Below are positions 1 through 8,299 of a stretch of DNA of 64,000 nucleotides, piece by piece. Position numbers and translations under genes: made by a program. The number at the start of each line of letters is the position of its first letter. Position 1 is the first letter of the stretch. The notes beneath the pieces were generated by a model. The model did no database searches, was not told the origin of the DNA, and was given only the letters and a program-made list of their open reading frames with translations. Location: assembly GCF_000725125.1 (NCBI RefSeq), contig NZ_JFCB01000001.1, forward strand, positions 434,001-498,000, written 5' to 3'. The DNA comes from Streptomyces toyocaensis. Its GTDB lineage: Bacteria; Actinomycetota; Actinomycetes; Streptomycetales; Streptomycetaceae.

Positions 1-1
1 G

Positions 2-703
2 TTCGAGGAGGCGGGGCCCCCGCCGGAGCCGCCGCGTGAGCAGAACATCACCATGCGCCTGAAGGGCGGCCGTACCGGAGTCCGCGCCGTCACCTGCGAA
101 CAGCTGGAACTCACCGGCCTGATGAAGCCCTTCGACCTGGAGGTGTTCTACGGCGAGCGGGTCGCCGTGCTCGGCTCCAACGGCTCCGGCAAGTCGCACT
201 TCCTGCGCCTGCTCGCCGGGGACGACGTGACGCACACCGGCGGATGGCGCCTGGGTGCCCGCGTCGTCCCCGGACACTTCGCGCAGACCCACGCCCACCC
301 GGAACTCCAGGGCCGCACCCTCCTGGACATCCTGTGGAAGGAGCACGCCCAGGACCGGGGAGCCGCCATGTCCCGGCTGCGCCGGTACGAGCTGACGGGC
401 CAGGCCGAGCAGACCTTCGAGCGGCTCTCCGGGGGCCAGCAGGCCCGGTTCCAGATCCTGCTGCTGGAGCTCCGGGGTGCCACCGCCCTGCTGCTCGACG
501 AGCCCACGGACAACCTCGACCTGGAGTCGGCGGAGGCGTTGCAGGAGGGCCTGGAGGCGTTCGAGGGCACGGTGCTCGCCGTCACCCACGACCGCTGGTT
601 CGCCCGCTCCTTCGACCGCTTCCTCGTCTTCGGCAGCGACGGCCGGGTCAGGGAGACCCCGGAACCGGTCTGGGACGAGCGCCGGGTGCAGCGGGTCCGC
701 TAG
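2..703 (+). CDS. ABC-F family ATP-binding protein, C-terminal part (5' truncated by window edge)
   Basis: The reading frame is open from base 2, so the true start lies outside the window. The visible part starts with a Pro-rich inter-domain linker followed by MRLKGGRTG and one complete ABC domain: Walker A GSNGSGKS, signature LSGGQQAR, Walker B LLLDEPTDNLDL and the switch His in AVTHDRW. No membrane segment is present. ABC-F proteins are soluble tandem-ATPase factors that act on the ribosome (translation rescue or antibiotic resistance) rather than transporters; the class is inferred from the DEPTDNLD motif and linker style. Substrate or resistance phenotype cannot be judged from this half. 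It is tail-to-tail with the next gene, 6 bases apart. Confidence 0.85.
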   Translation, partial: FEEAGPPPEPPREQNITMRLKGGRTGVRAVTCEQLELTGLMKPFDLEVFYGERVAVLGSNGSGKSHFLRLLAGDDVTHTGGWRLGARVVPGHFAQTHAHPELQGRTLLDILWKEHAQDRGAAMSRLRRYELTGQAEQTFERLSGGQQARFQILLLELRGATALLLDEPTDNLDLESAEALQEGLEAFEGTVLAVTHDRWFARSFDRFLVFGSDGRVRETPEPVWDERRVQRVR

Positions 704-709
704 GGAACG

Positions 710-1819
710 TCACTTCCAGCGCAGCAACGCGCCTAGCCCGCCGACCGGCGCGTCCTCCGCGGCGCCCGGACCGGTGACCGCAAGCGCGGGCGCGTCCGTC
801 GCCACCGCCGACCGGATCAGCGCGTCGTCCGCGCGTGCCGACCAGGAGTTCTGCTCGCCGAGGACCTTCAGCTCGGTGCGCCGCACCGCCAGCTGGTCGG
901 GATCCTCGCCGATCCACACCTCCCGGTGCGCGTCCGGCCCGTCCGGCCGGATCAGCAGCTCGTCGATCCGGTGCTCGCGCGCGGCCTCGACCAGGGCCGG
1001 CACGCCCTCGACGGCGCCCGCACGGCCCTTGTCGCCGGGTCCGCGGGCGGCCAGGAACCGCTCCAGCTCGGCGGCGGTGCGCTCCTGGACGTGCTCCGCG
1101 CGGATCTGCTCCACCTCCTCGTCCAGCAGCCTGCTGCCGGCGCCGTGGGACGCCTCGGCCACCCGTCCGTGCAGCCGCTGCGGCAGCCGCTCGCGCACGG
1201 ACCGCCGCTCCCGGTCGTCCCCGACGAGGATCAGCAGATCGGCCCCGGTCTCCTCCTGGGAGACCGCGAGCGCGTCGGCGATCTCCGCGGCGTTGTGCTC
1301 CCAGGTGTTCTCCACCCGGAGCTGGAAATGCCGCTCCGACCAGTCGACGGAGGAGGTCCGGTGCAGCGGCCACTCCTGCCCGGTGACGCCGCCGGCGTCG
1401 TCCCGGCCGAGGGCGCTGCGCAGCTCGAAGTCGGCGCCCTTGCGGTCGACGTAGGCGACGACGCACACCGGGTTCTCACCGGCCAGTTCCAGCAGCGGCG
1501 CGACCCGCGGCAGCGGCGCCCACTGCGCCCAGTCGCGCTGCGGGGACCGGGCCAGCGCGGGGTCGAGCACCACCTGGCCGTCCCGGGCGAAGAAAGCGCG
1601 CCCGTGCGGTTCGCCCGAGTGCCGGAGTTCCTCGATCGCGTGGCGCACCGCCTGGCAGGTGGCCTCGTCCGCGCCCTGGGCGGCGAGGTCCTGGGCCATC
1701 GCCCGGGCCGTCAGCTGCCGCTCCTGCGGGGTGCTCTCCGTGTGCCGGGAGGTGTCGACGTAGACGGATGCCCAGGGGCCGGGACGTTCGTAGAGTGGAC
1801 TGAGGAATGCGAGTTCCAT
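710..1819 (-). CDS. Bacterial eRF1-domain (baeRF / Rv2629-like) protein
   Basis: A 369-residue protein starting at ATG (MELAFLSPLYERPGP). It resembles the actinobacterial Rv2629 family, placed with the bacterial archaeo-eukaryotic release-factor (baeRF/Vms1-like) proteins. Family-typical stretches include SVYVDTSRHTE near the N-terminus, an RVENTW-type segment mid-protein, and a C-terminal part with LLIRPDG and two-strand/helix alternation. No signal peptide or membrane segment is seen. Members are thought to act on ribosomes or peptidyl-tRNA, or in hypoxia/hibernation; the exact reaction is not known to me. A very long second open frame covers the same DNA but the chosen frame has the normal Streptomyces codon-position bias. 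The divergent small gene begins about 90 bases away, so the two may share a promoter region. Confidence 0.75.
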   Translation of the reverse strand: MELAFLSPLYERPGPWASVYVDTSRHTESTPQERQLTARAMAQDLAAQGADEATCQAVRHAIEELRHSGEPHGRAFFARDGQVVLDPALARSPQRDWAQWAPLPRVAPLLELAGENPVCVVAYVDRKGADFELRSALGRDDAGGVTGQEWPLHRTSSVDWSERHFQLRVENTWEHNAAEIADALAVSQEETGADLLILVGDDRERRSVRERLPQRLHGRVAEASHGAGSRLLDEEVEQIRAEHVQERTAAELERFLAARGPGDKGRAGAVEGVPALVEAAREHRIDELLIRPDGPDAHREVWIGEDPDQLAVRRTELKVLGEQNSWSARADDALIRSAVATDAPALAVTGPGAAEDAPVGGLGALLRWK

Positions 1820-1910
1820 GGTTCCCTCCCGGTTGCCGATCGGGGTAGTGCTGGTGCCGACCGGCGGGTACCCGGGCCGCATGGACGCACACGACGAGCG
1901 GGGCACCACG

Positions 1911-2168
1911 ATGACCGGAGTCGAGCCGGACCGCCTGGACGACCAGCAGCTCATGAAGGAGCTGGAGACCATCCACCGCACGCGCCACGACACACTGCTG
2001 TACGGCTCCAACGACGCGCTGCGCACGCACAACGAGCGGATGGCGCAGCTGGAGGGCGAGTACCTGCGCCGCAACCCGCGCCGCACGGTGGCCGCGGGCC
2101 GCACCCGTGAGGGGGCCCGCGAGCGGAACGCCGCGGACACGACGACGCCCACGGCCCCGGGCACCTGA
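1911..2168 (+). CDS. Small DUF6158-type protein
   Basis: An 85-residue hydrophilic protein (MTGVEPDRLDDQQLMKEL...). The core, with HRTRHDTLLYGSNDAL and HNERMAQLEGEYLRR, is typical of a short Streptomyces family named DUF6158; function unknown. It should form two helices and is rich in Arg/Glu at the C-terminus. Start: ATG 1911 is chosen because family similarity begins there; an in-frame ATG at 1881 would add ten residues and cannot be excluded. It ends just before a strong hairpin. Confidence 0.7.
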   Translation: MTGVEPDRLDDQQLMKELETIHRTRHDTLLYGSNDALRTHNERMAQLEGEYLRRNPRRTVAAGRTREGARERNAADTTTPTAPGT

Positions 2169-2202
2169 GCCCGGCCACCGGCCGCGCCCGCCCGGGTACG
2201 GC

Positions 2203-2232
2203 GAAGGGGCCCGCGCGGACGCGGGCCCCTTC
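2203..2232. terminator. Bidirectional hairpin terminator
   Basis: A perfect 13-bp stem (GAAGGGGCCCGCG / CGCGGGCCCCTTC) with a 4-base CGGA loop sits between two convergent genes. There is no long T-run, as usual in Streptomyces. It can serve the DUF6158 gene and the PfpI gene from opposite sides. Confidence 0.85.
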
Positions 2233-2277
2233 GTGCCGTCCTGTCTGCCGTCGTGCCGGACGCCAACCGGGCCCGTC

Positions 2278-2817
2278 TCAGGCCTCCGCCCCGAACACCT
2301 CGAGGAACGTCCCGCAGAACGCCTTCAGGTCGTCAGGCTTGCGACTGGTGACCAGCTTGTTCGGCCCGTGGTCGCACACCTTCACCTGCTCGTCGACCCA
2401 GGTGCCGCCGGCGTTGCGGATGTCGGTCCGCAGGCTGGGCCAGCTCGTCAGCTCCCGGCCGCGTACGACGTCGGCCTCCACCAGGGTCCAGGCGGCGTGA
2501 CAGATCGCGGCGACCGGCCGGCCCTGCTCGAAGAAGTCCCTCACGAACGAGACGGCCTTGTCGTCCATCCGCAGGAAGTCGGGGTTGGCCACCCCGCCCG
2601 GCAGCACCAGCCCGCCGAAGGAGTCCGCCGACGTCTCGCCGACGACCTCCTGCACGGGGAAGGTGTCCGCCGTGTCGAGGTGGTCGAACGCCTGCACCTT
2701 GCCCGGCTTGGTGGACACGAGCACGGCCTCGTGACCGGCGTCGACGGCCGCCTGCCACGGCTCGGTCAGCTCCACCTGCTCGACACCCTCGGGTGCGGTC
2801 AGAAATGCGATGCGCAT
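2278..2817 (-). CDS. DJ-1/PfpI family glutamine-amidotransferase-like protein
   Basis: A 179-residue single-domain protein of the DJ-1/PfpI superfamily. The nucleophile elbow AICHAAW places the conserved Cys at about residue 106 with His 107 behind it, and GGLVLPGG lies before it as in PfpI/YhbO-type proteins. Relatives are stress proteins described as intracellular peptidases, deglycases or chaperones; activity here is inferred only from the family. The length is complete and there is no signal peptide. It lies 6 bases from the CBS-domain gene on the same strand, so the two are probably co-transcribed. Confidence 0.9.
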   Translation of the reverse strand: MRIAFLTAPEGVEQVELTEPWQAAVDAGHEAVLVSTKPGKVQAFDHLDTADTFPVQEVVGETSADSFGGLVLPGGVANPDFLRMDDKAVSFVRDFFEQGRPVAAICHAAWTLVEADVVRGRELTSWPSLRTDIRNAGGTWVDEQVKVCDHGPNKLVTSRKPDDLKAFCGTFLEVFGAEA

Positions 2818-2823
2818 GATGTC

Positions 2824-3288
2824 CTACGTCCCTTCGTCCGCCTTCGGCTGTTCTCGTCCGGTCACAGCACTCGTGTCCGGCTCCGCGCGGCTGATGTCGG
2901 CCAGTGCCGACCCGGGGTCCCGCGCCTCCGCCAGGTCGCCGAGACTCACCAGTCCGACGGGGATCCCGCCCTCGACGACGGGAACCCGCCGTACGGCGTG
3001 CTCGCGCATCAGGGCGACGGCCGCGGACACCGGTTCGTCCGGGGCGAGCGTCAGCGGGTCCGGCGTGCACACCGACCGGACGCTCACGCCGAGGGGATCC
3101 GCGCCCTCGGCGACCGCCCGGACAGTGATGTCGCGGTCGGTGAGCACGCCGACGACCAGCTGGCCGTCGGCCACCACCACGTCGCCGATGTTCTGGGTGC
3201 GCATCAGCTGCGCCGCCTCGACGATCGAGGCGTCCGGGCGTACGGCGACCACGCCCGGAGTCATCACGTCCTTGACGAATACGGCCAT
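2824..3288 (-). CDS. CBS-domain pair protein
   Basis: A 154-residue protein made of two CBS domains, roughly residues 8-60 (VKDVMTPGVVAV...VVGVLTDRDI) and 72-125 (VCTPDPLTLAP...VGLVSLGDLAE), with a short acidic tail. CBS pairs bind adenosyl nucleotides and act as energy or ion sensors. Start ATG 3288 is preceded by a GGAGGG ribosome site; a longer frame upstream lacks one. It is followed closely by the PfpI gene, suggesting a small stress operon with the DUF2795 gene upstream. Confidence 0.9.
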   Translation of the reverse strand: MAVFVKDVMTPGVVAVRPDASIVEAAQLMRTQNIGDVVVADGQLVVGVLTDRDITVRAVAEGADPLGVSVRSVCTPDPLTLAPDEPVSAAVALMREHAVRRVPVVEGGIPVGLVSLGDLAEARDPGSALADISRAEPDTSAVTGREQPKADEGT

Positions 3289-3379
3289 GACCTGTGCCCT
3301 CCGTCCGGTTCCGGCCCCCGGGGCGCCGCGGCCCGCCGCCCCGCGGGACGGTGCGGACACGGCGCTCCGGACGGGCCGC

Positions 3380-3772
3380 TCACGCGGTCTCCGTCTCCCG
3401 GGTCCGGGTCAGCGCCTCGGCCAGTTCCTGGACGCTGTGGTAGCGCGCCTGGCGCGGCAGCCGTTCCAGCGCCTCGACGAGGGCGTCGGGCGCGTGCCGC
3501 CGGTCCAGGGCGCGCATCAGCTCGCGCGGGCCCGCGGGGAACGCCCCGCGGCCCAGGATCCTCGCCAGGTCCAGCCGTACCGACTCCAGCGACGTCGGGC
3601 CGCGGCCCGGTGTCACCGGGCCGTACGTGACCTCGGGGTCGTCGTCGGCGTACGGCTCCGGGTCGTGCCACTCCTCGGTGCGGGTGGGGTGCCCGGACCT
3701 CAGCAGACCCTGCAGTTCGTGCTTCATCTCGTCGTCACGGTGGACGCTGAGCCGGTCACTGCCTCGCTGCAT
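3380..3772 (-). CDS. DUF2795 domain protein
   Basis: A 130-residue soluble protein whose C-terminal half (ESVRLDLARILGRGAFPAGPRE... to HSVQELAEAL) matches the DUF2795 fold common in actinobacteria; function unknown. The start at 3772 follows a GGAGGG site; an internal Met at residue 16 is possible. It is the first gene of a same-strand run with the CBS and PfpI genes (92-base gap to the former). Confidence 0.8.
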   Translation of the reverse strand: MQRGSDRLSVHRDDEMKHELQGLLRSGHPTRTEEWHDPEPYADDDPEVTYGPVTPGRGPTSLESVRLDLARILGRGAFPAGPRELMRALDRRHAPDALVEALERLPRQARYHSVQELAEALTRTRETETA

Positions 3773-3929
3773 GTCTCCCTCCAGGTGCCTCGGGGTGCGG
3801 ACCGCGTACCCGGGGAGCGGAGGCCGACACGGGCTGAGGGAGGCGGATCGTCACGGGCCGGGTTTGGCCCCCGGGTGGAGGGAGACCCGGTACGCACGCC
3901 CCCCACGAGCCTCCTGGAAAGGACCGGCC

Positions 3930-4094
3930 ATGGCGGTGCTCGCCCTGTTCATCCCGCCCCTCATGCTCGGCGTGATCCTGATGCTGGGCCGTTACGAGGA
4001 GTTGCTGCTCCCACCCGCCCGGCCCGAGGACGACTCACCGAACCGGACGCCGCTCGGTGGTTTGGGGCGGCGAAGCAGGGGCATGCGCACCTGA
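3930..4094 (+). CDS. Small single-span membrane protein, 54 aa
   Basis: A 54-residue peptide, MAVLALFIPPLMLGVILMLG followed by RYEELLLPP and a basic tail. The first 20 residues form one membrane helix; the tail should be cytoplasmic. A GGAAAGGA ribosome site lies about six bases upstream of ATG 3930. Similar tiny proteins are common in Streptomyces; no function is known. Confidence 0.6.
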   Translation: MAVLALFIPPLMLGVILMLGRYEELLLPPARPEDDSPNRTPLGGLGRRSRGMRT

Positions 4095-4223
4095 AGTGCT
4101 TCGGACAGGAGGCACGCCCCGTGGCAGCGGCATGACGTCGCTCCGGGCGCCTGTCCCCCTTCAGTGCGCTCGCCGCGGTGACTGTTCCGTCCCCGAGCAC
4201 CTCCGAGGGAGTGGCGACGCACC

Positions 4224-5024
4224 ATGCCCACCCGAGCGATCACGAAGCACCGTCCGCACGACGACGCCCCCGACACCGCGGCCGCCTTCCGCAGCCTCGC
4301 CGCACTGCCCGACGGCGCGGAGCGCGAAGCGCTCCGGGACGAGATCGTCGAGGCGTGGCTGCCCATGGCGGACCGCCTCGCCGGACGTTTCCGCAGCCGG
4401 GGCGAGAACCTGGACGACCTGCGGCAGGTCGCCGCGCTGGGCCTGGTGAAGGCCGTGGACCGGTACGACCCCGACCTCGGCAACGCCTTCGAGAGCTACG
4501 CCGTGCCGACCGTCACCGGCGAGATCAAGCGGCACTTCCGCGACCACATGTGGACCCTGCACGTACCGCGCCGGGTCCAGGAGCTGCGCAACCGTGTCCG
4601 GCTCGCCTCCCAGGAACTCTCCCAGACCATCCCGGGCCGCCGGCCGACCGTGGCCGAGATCGCCGAGCACGCCAGTCTCAGCGAGGAGGAGGTCCGCGCG
4701 GGTCAGGAGGCGCTGGAGAGCTTCAGCGCGCTCTCCCTGGACGCCGAGCTGCCCGGCAGTGACGACGGCTACTCGCTGGGCGACGCCCTCGGCGCGCCCG
4801 ACCCGGCGCTGGACACCGTGGTCGACCGCGAGGCCGTCAAGGAAGGACTGGCCGCACTTCCCGAGCGGGAGCGGGCCATCCTCTACATGCGCTTCTTCGA
4901 CGACATGACCCAGAGCGGCATCGCGGAGGAGCTCGGCATCTCGCAGATGCACGTCTCCCGCCTGATCAGCCGCTGCTGCGGCCGGGTGCGCGAGCACGCC
5001 CTGCGGGACACCGGCGAGGAGTAG
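4224..5024 (+). CDS. RNA polymerase sigma factor, SigB/SigF/SigG family
   Basis: A 266-residue sigma-70 family factor of the stress/sporulation type. Region 2 covers about residues 45-115 (DLRQVAALGLVKAVDRYDP, FESYAVPTVTGEIKRHFRD), region 3 about 120-195 and region 4 about 210-260 with the HTH (MTQSGIAEELGISQMHVSR). Streptomyces carry many such paralogues answering osmotic and developmental signals through anti-sigma partners. No anti-sigma or anti-anti-sigma gene is adjacent, so its control partner must lie elsewhere. A weak GAGGGAG site precedes ATG 4224, and a perfect hairpin follows the stop. Confidence 0.93.
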   Translation: MPTRAITKHRPHDDAPDTAAAFRSLAALPDGAEREALRDEIVEAWLPMADRLAGRFRSRGENLDDLRQVAALGLVKAVDRYDPDLGNAFESYAVPTVTGEIKRHFRDHMWTLHVPRRVQELRNRVRLASQELSQTIPGRRPTVAEIAEHASLSEEEVRAGQEALESFSALSLDAELPGSDDGYSLGDALGAPDPALDTVVDREAVKEGLAALPERERAILYMRFFDDMTQSGIAEELGISQMHVSRLISRCCGRVREHALRDTGEE

Positions 5025-5068
5025 CGGAGGCCGTCACCCGCACGGGTGCGCCGGGTGCCGCCAATGGC

Positions 5069-5090
5069 GTCCGGCCGCGCGCGGCCGGAC
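5069..5090 (+). terminator. Palindromic terminator after the sigma-factor gene
   Basis: A perfect 22-base palindrome (GTCCGGCCGCG and its complement) 45 bases after the sigma-factor stop codon. It would fold into a 9-bp stem with a 4-base loop. Confidence 0.6.
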
Positions 5091-5162
5091 GGCGGGCGGG
5101 CTGTGATGGCTGTGGGGCAGCCGAGAACCGTGCCCCCGCCGTCGCTCGAAGGAGCCCGCACC

Positions 5163-5849
5163 ATGCGCCGCACCGCCCGTGCCCTGTCCCTCGCCGCCGT
5201 CGCCGGTACCGTCCTCGGCGCGCTCGTACCGGCAGCGTCCGCGGGAACGGTGCCCGGCAGCGGACCGTCGTGGGGCACCGCCTCCCACGCGCCCTGCCCG
5301 GAACCCGGGGGGCACGGCTGGGAGGGGCACACCCCTGGGAGCACCGCACCGGGCGCCGCCCGGCCGCAGGCCGCCGAACCGGAAGACCTCGCGAAGGAAG
5401 CACTCGAGCAGGAGACCCTCGAGGAGGAGGCCCTTGAGGAGGAGCCCCTCGAAGAGGCCGTCGAGGAGGAGGCCGTGGAGGAGGAGGCCCTCGGACCGGA
5501 AACGCTCGAGGAACCCGCTCCGGGCGGTCCCGCACCGGACGCCGCCGTGCCCGACGCCGAGTTTCCCGCCCCCGGGCCGACCGGGACCGGCGGGGTGTAC
5601 GCGCCCGCCGCGTCGAGGACCGCCGCTCCCCACACACCGGGTCCCAGGACCACCGAACCGCGGGCCACCGCCCCACAGCGCACCCACTGCGCCGGTACGC
5701 CCGCGCCCCAGGGCGTACACGCGGGGGAGGGCGGGACCTTCACCGACTCCGTGGCCGCCCTCGCCGCCGGCGGACTGCTCATCGCGGGCGCGTTCGGCGC
5801 CGCCGCCCACCGGCTGTACCGGGACCGCACGACCCGGACGGATGCCTGA
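5163..5849 (+). CDS. Secreted, C-terminally anchored Glu-rich repeat protein
   Basis: A 228-residue protein. Residues 1-28 form a signal peptide (RRTAR then a hydrophobic stretch ending PAASA). Residues about 78-118 are a run of short acidic repeats (LEEEA, LEEEP, VEEEA units of about five residues). A Pro/Ala/Thr-rich stretch follows, then a hydrophobic helix near residues 196-216 and a short Arg-rich tail (HRLYRDRTTRTDA). This layout suggests a wall- or surface-exposed stalk anchored by its C-terminal helix. No enzymatic domain is seen. The start was set at ATG 5163 because it creates the signal peptide; a GAAGGAG site precedes it. Function unknown. Confidence 0.7.
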   Translation: MRRTARALSLAAVAGTVLGALVPAASAGTVPGSGPSWGTASHAPCPEPGGHGWEGHTPGSTAPGAARPQAAEPEDLAKEALEQETLEEEALEEEPLEEAVEEEAVEEEALGPETLEEPAPGGPAPDAAVPDAEFPAPGPTGTGGVYAPAASRTAAPHTPGPRTTEPRATAPQRTHCAGTPAPQGVHAGEGGTFTDSVAALAAGGLLIAGAFGAAAHRLYRDRTTRTDA

Positions 5850-5975
5850 CAGCCGCCGTCCCTCCCCGGCCCGGACCCATGGCTCGCGGCAGGCAGGGTA
5901 CTGAGCGGCCGAGGGACGGCACGAGCGGACGCCGGCGCACGACGCCGGGGCGCCAGGGACTGCGCGGAGGTAGGG

Positions 5976-7220
5976 ATGCGGACGGATCCGGAAGGCCACG
6001 GCCCCGTGCGTTTCGGACCGCCGGACCCGGAGGACGGGCTTCCCGTCCTCCCCGAACTGGCCGCCGTCCTGGCCGCGGCGGCCTCCCGCGCCGCTGCCGA
6101 ACCGGTCGGCGGCGGCCCCGCCCTGCTGGACGCCGCGTGCGGCTACGGCGACCGGCGCGGACTGCCCGCCGCCCCCGACCGGGTGGCCGTCGCCCCCGGT
6201 GCTCCCGCCCTGCTGGTGGCCCTGACCGCCGCGATCGGCGGCGACGTCCTGGTGCCCAGACCCTGTGCCGCGTGGTGGGCCCCCTACGCCCGCCTGCTCG
6301 GCCGCCCCGCCTTCCACGTGCCGACCCCGGCCGAGAGCGGCGGGGTGCCCGATCCGTACGCGCTCCTCGAGACCGTGCGCCGGATGCGGGCCGAGGGCGG
6401 TGACCCGCGCCTGCTGGTGCTTTCCGTCGCCGACGACCCCACGGCGACCGTCGCCCCGCCCGAACTGCTGCACGAGACCGTGGAGGCCGCGGTCGGCGAG
6501 GGGCTGCACCTGGTGAGCGACGAGACCTGGCGCGACACCCTGCACGACCCGCGCGAGACCGTGCTGCTCAGCCCCGCCGAGATGGTGCCCGAGCGGGTCA
6601 CGGTCGTCACCGACCTGGTGGGGGCCCTGCTCCCGCCCGGCTGGCCCGCCGCGGTGGCCCGCTTCCCGGCCGGCGAGCAGGGGAACGCGCTGCACGCGCG
6701 CGTGCTCGACGTGCTCACCGCACTCGACGCGCGCGTCGCCGCCCCCGTCGCCGCCGCGGCGGTGTACGCGCTGTCGGAGCCCGCACCGCTCACCGAGCGC
6801 GTCGCCGCCACCGTACGCCTGCACGCGCGCCTCGCCGCCGCCGCGCACCGTGCCGTCGTCGCCGCCGGAGCCCTGTCCCGGCCCCCGCGCTGCGGCCGGC
6901 ACCTGTATGTCGACCTGACGCCCCTGGCGCCCGCGCTCACCGCGCACGGCGTCGGGGACGCCCAGGAGCTGGAGGACTTCCTCACCGCCCGGCTCGGCAT
7001 GCCCGCGCCGGGCGGCCACCGCTTCGGCGACGAGCTGGAAGCGCCGCGCGTGCGGCTGTCCACCGCTCCTCTGCTGGGCGGCACCCCCGAGCGGCGCGCG
7101 GAGTGCCTGAACGCGCCCGCACCCCTGGAACTACCGCACGTGCACAGCGCGTTGACCCATCTGACATCGGTCTTCGACGATCTCCGTGACGACGCTCGGC
7201 GATGGGAGTCCCCCCGATGA
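5976..7220 (+). CDS. Aminotransferase-like (fold-type I) protein lacking any lysine
   Basis: A 414-residue protein with the layout of class I/II aminotransferases: a small-domain start, VAPGAPALLVAL (the region that cradles the PLP phosphate), LLVLSVADDPTATV where NPxNPTG is expected, SDETWRD matching the DE-Y Asp/Glu element, and a C-terminal RVRLSTAP matching the carboxylate-binding Arg region. The usual SxxK motif is replaced (TDLVGALLPPGW), and I find no Lys anywhere in the protein, so it cannot form the internal aldimine. It may be a pseudoenzyme, or Lys codons may have been lost through high GC. It overlaps the next gene by ATGA, so the two are translationally coupled. Confidence 0.75.
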   Translation: MRTDPEGHGPVRFGPPDPEDGLPVLPELAAVLAAAASRAAAEPVGGGPALLDAACGYGDRRGLPAAPDRVAVAPGAPALLVALTAAIGGDVLVPRPCAAWWAPYARLLGRPAFHVPTPAESGGVPDPYALLETVRRMRAEGGDPRLLVLSVADDPTATVAPPELLHETVEAAVGEGLHLVSDETWRDTLHDPRETVLLSPAEMVPERVTVVTDLVGALLPPGWPAAVARFPAGEQGNALHARVLDVLTALDARVAAPVAAAAVYALSEPAPLTERVAATVRLHARLAAAAHRAVVAAGALSRPPRCGRHLYVDLTPLAPALTAHGVGDAQELEDFLTARLGMPAPGGHRFGDELEAPRVRLSTAPLLGGTPERRAECLNAPAPLELPHVHSALTHLTSVFDDLRDDARRWESPR

Positions 7221-8287
7221 CGCAGCGGCCCGAGCCGGCCGAGGGCACGGCCACGACCACGGCCTGCGCCGGGACGGCACCGGACGCCGGCGGCCCGCCC
7301 CCCTCCGCCCGCCCGTACCCCCCGCCGGCCGAACCCCGCCCGCCGGCCGAACGCCGGGTGTGGCCGCGCGCCTTCCACGACCGGCTGACGGCCCCGCTGC
7401 CCGGGCTCAGGGCGCTCGCCCGCTTCGCCCGCGAGGGCGCCGTACGCCCCACGCCGGACGGACTCGCCGACATCCCCCTGCTGCCCTGCGCCCCCGGCCC
7501 CCTGCCCCGCGTGGACGCCCGCACGGTCGCCGTCACCTGGGTGGGGCACGCCAGCTGGGTCCTGCGGATCGGCGGGCTCACCGTGCTCACCGACCCGGTG
7601 TGGTCCCGCCGCATCCTCGGCACCCCGGCGCGGATCACCCCCGTCGGCGTCGCCTGGGAGGCGCTGCCGCGCGTGGACGCGGTCGTCATCAGCCACAACC
7701 ACTACGACCACCTCGACGCCCCCACGCTGCGCCGGCTCCCGCGCGACACCCCGGTGTTCGTGCCGGCCGGGCTCGCCCGCTGGTTCCACCGCCGCCGGTT
7801 CACCCGGGTCACCGAGCTCGACTGGTGGGAGGCCTCCGAACTGGACGGCGTGCGCTTCGACTTCGTACCGGCCCACCACTGGTCCAAGCGCACCCTCACC
7901 GACACCTGCCGTTCCCTGTGGGGCGGCTGGGTGCTCACCGACCGGGAGGGCCGGCGCGTCCACTTCGCGGGCGACACCGGCTACGGTCACTGGTTCTCCC
8001 GCATCGGCCGCCGCTACCCCGGCATCGACCTCACCCTGATGCCCATCGGAGCCTATGATCCCCGCTGGTGGCTGGCCGACGTGCACTGCGACCCGGAGGA
8101 GGCGGTCCGCGCCGCCCAGGACCTGGGCGCGCGCCGCATGGCCCCGATGCACTGGGGCACGTTCGTCCTCTCCGCGGAGCCGGTCCTGGAGCCCCTCGTC
8201 CGCGTCCGCGCCGCGTGGGCGAAGGCGGGCCTGCCGCGCGAGCACCTGTGGGACCTGCCGGTGGGCGCCTCCCGGATCCTGGAGTGA
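7217..8287 (+). CDS. NAPE-PLD/UlaG-like metallo-beta-lactamase-fold hydrolase
   Basis: A 356-residue soluble hydrolase. Zinc ligands are visible: SHNHYDHLD (HxHxDH), AHHWSKRT, FAGDTGYG (bridging Asp) and MHWGTF. The order and the Trp-Gly-His start (TWVGHASW) match the N-acyl-phosphatidylethanolamine phospholipase D / UlaG-like branch, which acts on phosphodiesters or lactones. Start ATG 7217 overlaps the stop of the aminotransferase-like gene (ATGA) and has GGGAG upstream; ATG 7202 is a less likely alternative. A second MBL-fold protein of the same branch is encoded convergently at 8971-9744. Confidence 0.88.
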   Translation: MTQRPEPAEGTATTTACAGTAPDAGGPPPSARPYPPPAEPRPPAERRVWPRAFHDRLTAPLPGLRALARFAREGAVRPTPDGLADIPLLPCAPGPLPRVDARTVAVTWVGHASWVLRIGGLTVLTDPVWSRRILGTPARITPVGVAWEALPRVDAVVISHNHYDHLDAPTLRRLPRDTPVFVPAGLARWFHRRRFTRVTELDWWEASELDGVRFDFVPAHHWSKRTLTDTCRSLWGGWVLTDREGRRVHFAGDTGYGHWFSRIGRRYPGIDLTLMPIGAYDPRWWLADVHCDPEEAVRAAQDLGARRMAPMHWGTFVLSAEPVLEPLVRVRAAWAKAGLPREHLWDLPVGASRILE

Positions 8288-8299
8288 CCGGCGACGGTG

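Noticed and set aside
3992-7019. Several long minus-strand open frames opposite the sigma factor, Glu-rich protein and aminotransferase-like genes
   Set aside because: High GC removes stop codons; the plus-strand frames have the right codon bias, ribosome sites and recognisable motifs.
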